From Tanypteryx hageni (taxonomy: Eukaryota; Arthropoda; Insecta; Odonata; Petaluridae): a stretch of 64,000 bases of DNA. The position numbers were made by a program, and so were the translations under genes. A model generated the notes under the pieces. The model ran no database searches, was not told the DNA's origin, and saw only the letters and a program-made list of their open reading frames with translations. The stretch's first letter is position 1, and each line of letters starts with the position of its first letter. Below are positions 24,804-35,172 of the stretch, one piece after another. The stretch lies in assembly GCA_028673005.1 (NCBI GenBank), contig CM054115.1, forward strand, positions 190,071,548-190,135,547, written 5' to 3'.

Positions 24804-25060
24804 GTTAAATGAGAAATCTAACTCCTTAACCACCAAGTTAAAAAATTAGAGACAAGAAAAAAGGGGGGGGAAAGAAAGTGGTGAAAAGTCAAAGAAAATG
24901 AATAACACAAACTTACAGGTTTAGAGGTTGTTTCTCCGCGCCAGGGACCTGAAATCACTCACACAGTCACTCACTCAATCGCACAAGCACTAAAAGATGA
25001 AAAAGGATCAAAAGGAGCCGGGTTTGCAAACGTTTAAGAGTTAGAGATTTCTCACTTAAC
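24804..25060. mobile_element. MITE with 20-25-bp terminal inverted repeats (family F)
   Basis: Starts GTTAAATGAGAAATCTAACT and ends AGTTAGAGATTTCTCACTTAAC-like. The ends are reverse complements apart from small differences, and the length is 257 bp. The interior has CACTCACTCAATCGCACAAG and GGAGCCGGGTTTG. The same internal sequence recurs at 53454-53512 plus 54360-54530, where it is split by about 850 bp. No clear adjacent target duplication was found, so the superfamily is not assigned. Confidence 0.6.
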
Positions 25061-25202
25061 AAGCGAAAGTCTTGATTGGTTCATATGACCCGAGTATGTG
25101 CTTTTCGTTTCCTTCTTTGATCTAAATTCTAAAGACCAAATTCATCGAAATTTCTTAATTGCCTACAGACAAACGGGTTAAAAAATACGAACGGTCGTTT
25201 TT

Positions 25203-26915
25203 AGTGCTTTTCGTCATTGCTGAAAAGCACTATTATCTTCGCGATGTCCGTCCGTCCGTACGCATATATCAGGGAAGAATAGGCTGAACCGATTTCAAGC
25301 AAATTTGGTGCATAGAATATTTACATAAATACAGGACCAAAATGACACATTTGAACCGGAACAACTTAGCAGGGGTGCCACAATTGCAAAGTTTAACTTT
25401 TCGGTAATTGTGAATTTGGAAGGAATGGACCGAACCGATTTCAGGGAAATTTTGCATGAAAGAGGTGTGCAACATAGAAAAATCTGTTGTGGCCACCACA
25501 TGACTCTCTCCATATCTGTAATATTTCTAAAAATTCCAAATAGGTTACAAAATAATAAATATTTTAAGAAATGCGATAAAATTTTAGACTACAAACAACA
25601 AACAAGCTGAAACCATAGCGTTCTGATATTGGATATAGCCACAAAGCTCCAACAATTAATAAAATAAAAAGGAGGCCTACTAAGACGTAACTAAGCGTCA
25701 ATTGCTAACAATAGTCGTCGGTAGGTGGGGTGGTGGTGGCAGCAGCTAAAAATATAAGATATCTCTTAAACAATGCATTATATGGGAAAATGTTTCAAAC
25801 AATGACTGTAGAAAATGAAATTTCCTAAAACTTTTATTCCAATACCTTTTTACATTTATCGAATATTTAAGCAAATATTTCAAAATAAGGGATAAGTGAC
25901 AACTTCCGATTGACCGATTTTTACCAAAACCAATCAGTTCTTGTGACTTTTGTAAAAATGTTAAATATAAAATTTCGCGTTGACCTGATTAATAGTTTTT
26001 AAGTAAGAGCACCCACAAAAAGCTATCACACACACACACACACACACCATCAAGAAAATGGTCAAAACGTGTTCAGGGGACCTCAAAACGTGTATTTCCG
26101 TTGATATCTCGAAGTCGATTTTTTTCATGAATACAATACTTACCCCTATTCTACGTATATGGAAAAAGTAAAAACAAAATCAATATGTTTTGTGTAGATA
26201 TAGAAATCAGGACTGCCACAATCAAAGTAATAAAAAAATTCCTTTTACACGTATTTGTGTTGAATTCTCATAGTCAATTTTAACGAAATTTAGTATTTAT
26301 AATGTCATACATACTAAACCACAATAGCGTATTTGGTCCGGATCAGCCAAAAATTGGTGCCACAATTTCAAATTAAACTATTTCAGTAATAATGGATTTG
26401 GAGGGAATTGGCTGGACGGATTTCAACTAAATTTTGCATATAAGATTCGTACAACATATGATAATGAAATCAAGATGTTTAAAGCGGAGCTAAAGAGCAG
26501 GGCTACCACAGTAAAAAGTTAAATGATTTTTATTTTACACGTATTTATAGAGAACTGACCATATGGATTTTAACCAAATGTGTATAATCTGCATATAAAT
26601 AAATAACCAAAATATTATATTTCAACCGTGTCGACTAAACAGGGCTACCACAATATCAAGGTTAGAATTTTTCGGTAATTATGAATTTGGAAGTTATTGC
26701 CTGAACAGATTTAAAAGAAATTTCGTTTGTAGGGCGTGTATAGAATCGCAAAACGAAATGAATATGTTTAGAATGGATCTAAAATGCAGAGTTACAACAA
26801 TACAAGAAGAAATAATTTTCTCATTTCAAAGCAAATACATTAGTATACGATTATACTAGGGCGAATTTGACGAAAAGCACTTCTATACCACGGGAAACCC
26901 GTGTACACCCTCCTT
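25203..26915 (+). repeat. Interspersed repeat family D with about six degenerate units
   Basis: Starts with an inverted pair GTGCTTTTC..GAAAAGCAC, then CCGTCCGTCCGTACGCATAT. It ends near GACGAAAAGCACTTC and the hairpin CACGGGAAACCCGTG. Between them is a degenerate repeat whose anchor GCCACAATTGCAAAG recurs near 25375, 26215, 26350, 26505, 26645 and 26790. That is about 135-155 bp per unit once the inserted family A copy (25481-26169) is removed. Units carry ACCGATTTCAA..AAATTTGG, like those of family C. No protein was recognised. Confidence 0.65.
25481..26169 (-). repeat. Interspersed repeat family A, copy 2 (inside family D)
   Basis: Reverse-strand copy matching 10378-11079 nearly end to end, including TGGCCACCACATGACTCTCT at its left edge and CTACGTATATGGAAAAAG at its right. 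It contains a CA run at about 26029 and an empty TTAA at 25766-25769. It interrupts the tandem units of family D and is therefore the younger insertion. Confidence 0.8.
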
Positions 26916-27317
26916 GTTTATTCTTTCAAATAGAAACGTGCCTAAAACTTGTTATTCTCCATACTCGGTGTTAGAGCTGTTAGAACTCTGCCCATGAAAA
27001 TGTTTTCGTCTTTGTCCGTTAATTAGTAGATGAAGCGTGCCCTGGCTTACCTATACATATCTATCTTTATTAAAAAAGTACATGTTTAGGTATCGATCGA
27101 TTGTATCAGCTCAAGCCTTCCGCATTCATATCTTCTTCGCTATTACTCCATCGGTGCTTAGTGTTCGTTTTTTTTTCGCCAGGGGATGTGAGATTATAAA
27201 TCGCCAAAAACTAAACCACCCGGCTTATCGCCTTTTTTGCCCCTCTTCAATCCTCAGCCCGTTGACCTTTCGACCCTTACACTCCCTCCGCCCCTCCCTG
27301 CCGTATCCCCCCACTCA
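26916..27317. other. Unique DNA, nothing recognised
   Basis: No recognisable gene or repeat. Confidence 0.35.
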
Positions 27318-27349
27318 TTACTACATCCCTATCCCTCCCCCCATATCCA
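27318..27349. repeat. Left fragment of the CCCTCCCCATATCC minisatellite
   Basis: CATCCCTATCCCTCCCCCCA and TATCC match the array that resumes at 28081. The SINE and LINE between them therefore sit inside the minisatellite. Confidence 0.5.
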
Positions 27350-27466
27350 TCGGCCTTGGTAGACGGGTGGTTCGAGTTTCTGCCAACGGATACTAAGGTC
27401 GCGGGTTCGAATCCCGCCTAGGACATGGATGTTTGTTCTTGTAATATAAGGGTTATATGTAAGAAT

Positions 27467-28016
27467 ACACAGTAGTACACAGGACATCAGAAGTAGGATT
27501 GCAATGGCAAAAGCAGCATTTAACGAGAAGAAGGAGCTTCTCACAAGCAAGAAAATAAATCTAGAAACAAGGAAGAAATTAGCAAAATGCTACATATGGA
27601 GCATAGCTCTTTATGGTGCAGAGACGTGGACGATAAGGAGAAAGGAGGAAAAATATTTAGAAAGTTTTGAGATGTGGGTATGGAGAAGAATGATGAAAGT
27701 GAAATGGACGGAGAGGAAGAGAAACGAAGAAGTATTAGAAATGGTGGGAGAAGATAGGATGCTAATAAAAACAATCAGGAAAAGAAAAGCAAATTGGATA
27801 GGGCACATATTGAGAAGACAGTGTTTACAAAGGACGATCTTAGAAGGAAAAATTAGTGGAAAAAGAGGAAGAGGGAGAAAAAGAATAGGAATATTAGATA
27901 ATATAAAGCAGGGATATACTACTTATAGAGGTATAAAAGAGGCTTCTAGGGAGAGAGAGAAATGGAGGCAGCGATTCAGTTAAAACCTGTCTTCGGACAG
28001 AAGCATGATGATGATG
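27467..28016 (+). mobile_element. 5'-truncated RTE-like LINE with 10-bp target duplication
   Basis: Flanked by ATGTAAGAAT at 27457-27466 and 28017-28026, an exact 10-bp target duplication. The insert is 550 bp and contains only the 3' end of a non-LTR retrotransposon, as expected for incomplete reverse transcription. The 3' end is a short (ATG)n repeat (28005-28020), as is usual for RTE elements, which end in simple repeats instead of poly(A). Confidence 0.75.
27468..27983 (+). pseudogene. Reverse transcriptase C-terminus, RTE-like non-LTR retrotransposon
   Basis: An open frame of about 171 codons ends at TAA 27981-27983 and is open leftward to the insertion boundary; the first ATG is at 27504. 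The protein resembles the region after the catalytic palm of insect RTE-type reverse transcriptases. It has DIRSRIAMAKAAF, then KCYIWSIALYGAETWT, then FEMWVWRRM (thumb), then NWIGHILRR and a basic GKRGRGRKR tail. The endonuclease and the YxDD active site are absent because the copy is 5'-truncated, so it is a dead fragment despite an intact frame. It lies within a SINE. The clade assignment is from recalled family patterns; jockey-related clades are the alternative. Confidence 0.75.
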
Positions 28017-28080
28017 ATGTAAGAATGGACATTATTGTCTAAATATCGCCCTCAATAAAGACGGATTATTATTATTATTA

Positions 28081-28555
28081 TCCCTCCCCCTCCCCATATC
28101 CCTCCCCCTCCCCCATAGCCCTTCCCCTCCCACATATCCCTCCCCCTCATCCCTCCCCTCCCCCATATCCTCCCGATATCCCTCCCCTCCCCCATATCCT
28201 CCCGATATCCCTCCCCCGATATCCCTCCCATATCCCTCCCTCGATATCCCCCCTCATATCCCTCCCTCATATCCCTCCCTCATATCCCTCCCTCATATCC
28301 CTCCCCCGCATCCCTCCCCCGCATCCCTCCCCCGCATCCCTCCCCCGCATCCCTCCCCCGCATCCCTCCCCCGCATCCCTCCCCCGCATCCCTCCCCGCA
28401 TCCCTCCCCCGCATCCCTCCCCCGCATCCCTCCCCCGCATCCCTCCCCCTCCGCGTCATATCCCTTTCATTCCACGCCATTTCCCTCCCCCTCCACACCA
28501 TATCCCTCGTAATCATCACCCTCTCCTCACCCTCCCCCGCGATATCCTCCGTCAT
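28081..28555. repeat. Pyrimidine minisatellite, CCCTCCCCATATCC to CCCTCCCCCGCAT
   Basis: The left part repeats ATCCCTCCCCCTCCCCAT variants with ATATCC punctuation. From about 28305 it becomes a regular 13-bp unit, CCCTCCCCCGCAT, for about 11 copies, then decays to 28555. The strand bias is pyrimidine on +. Its left border abuts the SINE tail, and a short fragment survives left of the SINE. Confidence 0.85.
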
Positions 28556-30003
28556 CGTGACTTCGTGGCAGTCTTATCTCTTTTTCTCTCTCTCTCTCTC
28601 TCTCACGAAAGATGTCGGATCGTCATTTCGTGCCGTTGGGCTCTTCATTATCTACCTCTCCTCGTGTTATTCGCGCTTCTATCCGTTCGTCTTTCTCTCC
28701 CCTCGGAGGAGGAGGAGAAGCGAAGATGCTGTGACGCCATATCTGACGCTATCTCTAGTTATATTGCGTGCCTTAAGTCATACTTGGAAGAATTTCATTT
28801 TTTAAAAACTCGATTAATTGAAGCGTACGCTTTCTTGATCACTTTCTTTCTTCCTCTTTCCCTTTTAAATCTACTGTTTAGAAATTCTTGGTGTGAATTT
28901 CGATTTCAGGCTTATTGTTAGTGAAGGAATGCAGCTATTGAAAAACTGTCCATCTCATTTATCACTTTCGATATTTATCGCGTATAAAAGTGTTTACCGT
29001 AAAATTATGGTCATAATTACAGTATTATCTGTTATCTATTTATGTAGGTATTTCAAGAGGAAAGATTGGCATTTTCATATTTTGTTGCGGTAAATAGTAA
29101 TTATTTCTTTTTTCAATTAAACTTTCTATACCCTGGATTCTTTTTCACTGTTATTTATTGCAGCTATCGCGCGAGATGAGAAAATTCCCTTTTGATTTTA
29201 TTCGTTTTTACATAAGGTGCGAGTTGTAATGGACAAAATTTTGTTTTCTAGATCCTTATGTTAAAAGTGAGAGATAGAGTGGCAAATCCCACTTCCACTC
29301 GTCCATCTGCCGCCTCCGGATTCTCTTCATTTTTCCGTTGGTTTTGCTCTCTCGTCTGATCCTTAGACCTGTCCTAAAGACCTACAAGCAAAATTTGTTA
29401 TATGGGATGCATTACGGTACACTCTTTAATGTGCCCCGTACAATCTTCATTTTATTCATTTTTCGTCCACAGAGAGTGGCAGTCATATTTTGTATGCGTG
29501 TATTTTCTCCTCGCTGCATCATGTTGTCCTCTTCCGACCTCCAACTCGCTTTTCTCCGCAACGTTCGCCTCTTATTGCAGCGTCGCTCCGTTATCTCGCA
29601 ATTTAACCCTTTGTCGAGACGCCTGCGTCTACGTTCCATGCAGGACTATATGGGCATATGCATATGGGCCAAAGATGAGTTCGAATTACGTGGCGTACCG
29701 CTTGAAACGATAAGGATCCTGAATACTTTGTTGAAACTAACAATTAGACCCACTACAAGAATGGTATGCATTTTAGTGCAAAACTTTCAATACTTGACGA
29801 ATACTAAAAATATTTAGTGTTGTGTATTCCGATGTCCCTCCGCGATCGTCTCGCCCACGATGGCTTTCACAGACTTAGATATATTAGAATCAAAGTAATT
29901 CTAAGGTCGCATTTTTAACCGGCGAGCCGCATGCGGGACGCGTGTTTGAGACTCCTAGAGTGAGTGTCATTCCATCGCCCTCTCCCATTCTTCTGTCTCG
30001 GCA
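28556..30003. other. Unique DNA, no gene recognised
   Basis: Contains a TC microsatellite at about 28586-28612 and a CpG-bearing stretch to about 28740. A 159-codon open frame at 29338-29817 has no recognisable domain and a composition typical of chance translation. Confidence 0.35.
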
Positions 30004-30131
30004 CTCCTCCGGCTTGTCTCCCTCCTCCGGCTTGTCTCCCTCCTCCGGCTTGTCTCCCTCCTCCGGCTTCTCTCCCTCCTCCGGCTTCTCTCCCTCCTCC
30101 GGCTTCTCTCCCTCCTCCGGCTTCTCTCCCT
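30004..30131. repeat. 18-bp minisatellite, about 7 units
   Basis: The unit CTCCTCCGGCTTGTCTCC appears three times, followed by about four units with TTC in place of TTG (CTCCTCCGGCTTCTCTCC). Because 18 is a multiple of three, both strands read as short peptide repeats. No start, signal or flanking coding context supports a gene. Confidence 0.85.
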
Positions 30132-31704
30132 GCGCGTTTCCCGACCTCTCCACTTCCCAACTCTTTCCCCCTCTCCCCCTCAGAGTATCCTCTCAGGTTT
30201 CCTCTCTATTCCTTTGTTCTTTTCTGCCACATCTCATTCCTATCCCCGGCTTCATTTATCGAAATCTGGGACATCTTCCTATCGTAGATTCTCCTTTTTT
30301 CTCGCTGGGTAGAATGGAGCTTTCGTCTCCTCCCAATTGATGCGCTTTATTATTTTCTTCGATTGCCCTCGTTCTTCCTCTGCTCCGCCGAGAGCCTTAT
30401 TTGCTGCTCCGACTAACGAGGGGAATGCGATGACCACGCCACAGCCCGTCACTGCCTTCCTTTTCGTCTTCCGATCCTTTGTTGGCCTGCGTTTTGATTT
30501 CCCGCGTTCGTGCCAAGGTTGTCTCGTGCTCCGAACTCCACCCCACGGTCGATAATGTTTCTTTGATAAAAAGGCGCGCGACTGTTTGAAATAATTTCAA
30601 TACGGTGGGGGCATCAGTTCAGGGAGTTCAGTAAAATACCCTCGAATTGATTTGTTTTGTCTATTTCACCCTTTGCGGATAATGCGGAAAGTGTCACACA
30701 ATCGGCTCCCATTATCGTGCGGCTGACGACGAACCACCTACGCTTAGTGAAAATCAGTTGTTCGTTGTTTATGGCCTCCGAAGAACGCGGTGAGAGAGAG
30801 AAAAAGGCTCCTCTTTATGCTCTGATGTCATCGAACGAATAATTCTATTAAGGTTTTATGTGGTTGTTTATGTTATTATTTGACTCGTCTTTAGGATAAA
30901 CACGGTGAAGCGAGCCAATAAATATTTATAATCGGGTGTGGTTTGTTGTCGAACTTTCTCGGCGTAATATTTACGTCCGCCTCAGCAGATAAGTCGTTTT
31001 TATCCGATAATAATATAATATAATGTAAGCTATTAATCGCGTTGTTCAAATATCTCGAGGAAATTAGTTTTATGAGTCTCGAGGTTTTTAATTATGTTCC
31101 CATGAAAAAGCTGAGTATAGTGAGCAGAGGTAAAAATGGGTGCGGGGTGATTGGAGGAGTGGAAGGCTTACAAGTGGAGGGAAGTGATCCTGGGAGGGAG
31201 AGGGAATTGGGGGGAGGGGCGTTTTGAAGGGGAGATAACGTGGCTAGTTCACAAGAGGGAGAGAGTGTATTTTCGTGTCCAATCCCCCTGTCTGTGACCA
31301 AATCTAATCTCTCCGGCGATGCCCGTAAAAGCAAAGAATCATGCTGCATTCATATCGATGGTAATAAATGCCGAGTTTTTCCAATGGAAACTTCTTTCTT
31401 CTGCAACTGTCACATTTACTGCGTTTGTTCATATGATAACGCTTTATCTTGTAATTTGTTTTTATCGACTGCTTTAGGTTTTTCTTCCCGTGTCTCTTTT
31501 TAACTGTTTGGCCTCTTGAGAATCATTGATAATAACGAAATATTAGAATAATCGAATACTTTACTCTATAACTAATGTTAAAACGTGTTTGTAATGCCCA
31601 ATTTTATTATCATCGCATTGAAAGCTTTGCAATGGTGTCTATCCTCGTAATAATTTAGTTGTAGATTTTTTTAATTAATACGTAAAAATCCATTTCCCTT
31701 TTTG
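30132..31704. other. Unique DNA, nothing recognised
   Basis: The left part to about 30600 is pyrimidine- and CpG-rich; the remainder is AT-rich. No gene, RNA or repeat was recognised. Confidence 0.35.
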
Positions 31705-32103
31705 TTTTCTCTATACGTAGTATAGGGGAAAGTGTTGTTTTCATGAAAAAATCGATTTCGAGATTTCAACGGAAATACACGTTTAGAGGTCCCCTAAACA
31801 CCTTTTGACCATTTTCTCGATCATGTCTGTGTGTTTGTATGTGTATGTGAAAGTTTTTTTGTGGGTGCTCTAACTCAAGAACTATTAATCAGGTTTTATA
31901 TTAAACATTTTTATGACAGTCACAAGAACTGATTAGTTTTTGGTAACGATCGGTCAACCGGAAGTGGGTGTTTACTCTTGTCACATCCGTTTTTTGAAAT
32001 ACTTGCTTTAATATTTGATTAATGTAAATAATATTGGAATAAATGTTGTAGGAAATTTAATTTTCTACAACCTTTGTTTGAAACATTTCCCCATGTAATG
32101 CAT
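31705..32103 (+). repeat. Family A, copy 3, left half
   Basis: Matches the first 400 bp of the copy at 10378-11079, from CTATACGTAGTATAGGGG to CCCATGTAATGCATTG. It then stops abruptly at a piggyBac end. The right half resumes at 35173 with TTAAGAGATAT. Confidence 0.8.
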
Positions 32104-32514
32104 TGCAGTGCTCGCGCCCCTTAGAGAAACAAGTCGACTCGCGCTGAGCCTGTCAGGCTGTTTTTGTTTTTCCACGAAAATTCTCTTATATCAGTAAAAT
32201 TTCTGTTCATGTGGCTTGTAATATTAGTAAGAATGTTTATTGAATGAAACTGGTGGTTGTAAACATAAATAAGTATACAAAATTTGAGAATAGATTATAT
32301 TTATTGAAGTACAGTAAATAAATTAGAATGTAAGTAAAGAACAATTTCATAATTTTCACTATAAGTGATTTGGAACAATAGACAGGAACTATAGTGTTCA
32401 TTATAAGTTTTGGAACAATAGACAGAGTATTTTGTTATAAAACATCTGAAAATCATTCGGTAAAGAAATATGCCCCCTAACTAGATTTTTCAAAACATCC
32501 TTTGCATACATGTT

Positions 32515-35090
32515 CTAAGTAACTCTTTTTCCATATTTTTCACAATTGTCTTGTGAACCTGTTCTTTTTTGTACCACACATTTCACACCTCTTGCTTGAT
32601 GCACTGCACTTACTATATTCTCTGTTCTTTGGTTCTTTAAGCCGTTCTTCTTTTTCCTCTGGTCCAAGCCGGCTGATTTTTTCCACTGCATGTTTAGGTA
32701 GTGTTTGATATCTTCTCTTCTCTTCAAGCGATCCTCCTTCAGTTGAACTGACAGCTGTCTCACAATCAGATAAAACCGTCTCCCTTGTAATTGAGGGTTT
32801 CTGTTTCCAATATAAACAATTTGGGAATTTATGCCAGCAATTTTCAACACACTAAAAAGGACTACCATAGGCCAACGTCTGGTATTTCTGAAACATCATA
32901 AGTTGCGCATAACTGGTCTAATAAATCGACACCTGACACTGTACAATTATAAAATGTTACTATTTCTTTTTTTTTCTCCGCCTGTGCTTTCATCAATGTT
33001 TTTATTATGGTGTACAGTCGAGATGAGAAAACCATTCTTGTTTTTTTTGGGAATGTATGACACTCAAGTGAAGTCTCTATGGAAAGCAAAGTCACTCGAT
33101 TTTTCAGGACGATTTTACCTGAACAAATCTGGGTAGTATCTCTCTCTTATTTTTCTGGATGATATTTCTACCAGTACCATATAAGGGAGAACATAATCTC
33201 TTTACAACATCAGAAGGACTATTACTCAGAGAATATGGACCATCTGGCTGTTTTCCAGCACATATCTCTAAATTTAGTGCATAATACATTCTAGCATCTG
33301 CAATTGCAAAAATTGTATGACGTATTTATTGGGCTTACTAGGGATATATTGCCGGAAAGCACAGCGTCATCTGAAACCAGAGCTGTAAACCGAACCTCAC
33401 CCATTTTTCTGAACTGCGAACCGAACCAACATTTTTTGGAAAAGTGCTTCGGTTTTTGGTTCTAACACCGACTACGGGTCAACGAAAATTTGGGAAATTT
33501 TCCTGGGGAAATCAAGTGAGTAGGAAACTTTTACTCCTTTCTCTTTCTTTTCTGCTCTCATTGTTCACGGCTAGGCTTCTAGAATGGCTACTAAGAAGAC
33601 GTGAAAAGCACTGCATCGGATTAGTAGCCCATCTCAGGGGTAGGGAAAGAGTTTTTTCGCTTTTTCTTTCCAAATTACGCGTGCTGTTGTATACGTTTAT
33701 GAGTACTGAATACGAGAAGAAAGTCATATTCAGAGTTAATGTTTTGGTAATTTCTGCTCCTTTTTCAATCAGAATATCTCATAACGTCATAAAAAATAGC
33801 CAACTATTATAATGGTTGATGAATTTTTTCTTGTTACTTAATTTTTACTCGCCTGTATTGAAAAGACTTGCAGTTATACGTATTTCATTTTTAAATTCAA
33901 TTAAATAAAATCCCATTCCTTATTTAATGAGTTAAAATCAATAATATACCTCAGAAACCCTTATTTACCCCTCTAATCTTATAGCAAAAATAGGAAGTGC
34001 TTTATTGATTTTTCTGAAGACAAAGGTCATAAGATATCTTCGGATAAGGCAGTTTAAGTCTATAATTCGTTTTATAATCGAATTAAACCACATAGGAATT
34101 TCAGAAATTATATATTTTCAAAAAGCTTGAACTTTTTATTTCAATTGTAGGAATACAATGTTGAAGAAAGAAGTGGTTTGCTCATGAATCGAAGAATGGA
34201 GAGCGACCACGAAATGTTCAAAAATAAAATAAGAAAAATATTGCTAAGACCTTTAGATTATTAATTACTCAAATATTTCTTAGAATGTTAACAATTATAA
34301 ATTTAAGTTGAATACACTGATGTAATAGAATCTGTGAAATAATTTTATAAAAACTGGTATTTTTTCCTACCTTAGTTCGATATATATTTTGATATCGAGG
34401 TCTCATCACTCCAAGCTGAAATGATTAACATTTGATTTTATTACTTGTCAAATATATTATTAATATAATTTACGTTTATTTAAAATAAGATTTTATAGTA
34501 ATATTTTATTATAATGTGATGTTATTACCATTATTAATGAACTAAGAAACTATACGAATTATTTCAGACGATATACTTGACTGAACCGAACCGCAAACCG
34601 AACCACTGGTCGAAATCGACTTTTGAACCGAACCGGTCCAAAATTTTAGGTGGTTTGCAGCTCTGTCTGAAACCCTCAAGCTTGTCATCAATAGTGGCGT
34701 ATTCGCAGACGGTATATGTATTTTTCGCAATTGTTGACAAGTTTATCGAATAATTCCCGAATCGGTGCCAGTCTGTCAGTTTTTTCCGATCTTCCCGACT
34801 TTCCTTATTATCAAATCGCAAGCATTGAACCAAAAAATGGAAACATTTCCTCGACATTACTGTTGGAAACATTTCAATGCCAGTCATATCTGAAGCTCAA
34901 ACATCTATAGAATTGAGACGATCTATTTTCCAGACGCCAGCTAAATATGGCCAAATAATGCCTTCACTTCAGTGATATCTGTTTCTTTTGCATCTCTTTC
35001 TCTCTCTCTCTCTACTGGAACGATCTCGGAGAGAACGAATTTGAATTTTAGTGTTATCTACAATAATTTTCAACATTTCATTATCAAAAA
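32515..35090 (-). pseudogene. piggyBac transposase pseudogene (DDE_Tnp_1_7 type)
   Basis: Reading leftward, recognisable pieces in family order are EVKALFG and LAGVWK (about 34900-34990). TGIEMFPTVMSRK follows at 34564-34887, with EYATIDDKLEGFR, the segment around the first catalytic Asp. Past an inserted hAT come an SKPNKY motif (near 33340) and MYYALNLEICAGKQPDGPYS (33289). Then come FYNCTVSGVDLLDQLC (near 32940), holding the last catalytic Asp, and a Cys-rich C-terminus near 32540. It is broken by the hAT, by an in-frame TGA just after the FR motif, and by at least two frameshifts (near 33320 and 32865). A deletion after YGTGRNII fuses that motif to KNKREI and removes the expected DNW segment with the second catalytic Asp. 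The acidic N-terminus is missing. Confidence 0.85.
33378..34665. mobile_element. hAT element inside the piggyBac transposase, perfect 8-bp TSD
   Basis: Flanked by TCTGAAAC at 33370-33377 and 34666-34673, an exact 8-bp duplication. The ends are CAGAGCTGTAAACCGAACC on the left and, reverse-complemented, CAGAGCTGCAAACCACC on the right. Subterminal GAACCGAACC repeats occur near both ends. These features and the CAG ends identify hAT. The 1288-bp interior has no recognisable transposase, so it is non-autonomous. Confidence 0.85.
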
Positions 35091-35172
35091 AGCATTGCCA
35101 ACATTCCAAAACAGAGGTGGCAAGGTAGTAGGAAACCATGAGCCTGGTAGGCGCAATGCGAGCCCTGCAGGG

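Larger units (their letters stand above)
27350..28080 (+). mobile_element. tRNA-derived SINE split by a LINE insertion
   Basis: The SINE occupies 27350-27466 and 28027-28080. The left part contains GCGGGTTCGAATCCCGCC, with the perfect pol III B-box GGTTCGAATCC at 27404-27414. A degenerate A-box-like stretch, TTGGTAGACGGG, lies about 35 bp upstream. The right part ends CAATAAAGACGG followed by an ATT-repeat tail. The piece between is a LINE flanked by a 10-bp duplication of SINE sequence. The SINE is flanked on both sides by the same pyrimidine minisatellite. Confidence 0.65.
32104..35172 (-). mobile_element. piggyBac-like element inserted at TTAA, transposase on - strand
   Basis: The right end, reverse-complemented, reads CCCTGCAGGGCTCGCATTGC and abuts TTAA at 35173-35176. 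The left end reads TGCAGTGCTCGCGCC, matching the right terminal repeat at 11 of the first 13 comparable bases. The outermost CCC and its TTAA are missing on the left, apparently a small deletion of about 10 bp. Ends beginning CCC and insertion at TTAA are hallmarks of piggyBac. Without the 1.3-kb hAT insertion the element is only about 1.8 kb, shorter than a full autonomous piggyBac of about 2.4 kb. Confidence 0.8.

Noticed and set aside
25203..26915. Helitron interpretation of family D because of the 3' hairpin
   Set aside because: No TC start or CTRR end at the expected distance from the hairpin, and no Rep/helicase similarity.
29338..29817. 159-codon open frame
   Set aside because: No recognisable domain or family, no supporting splice or promoter context, and composition typical of chance translation.
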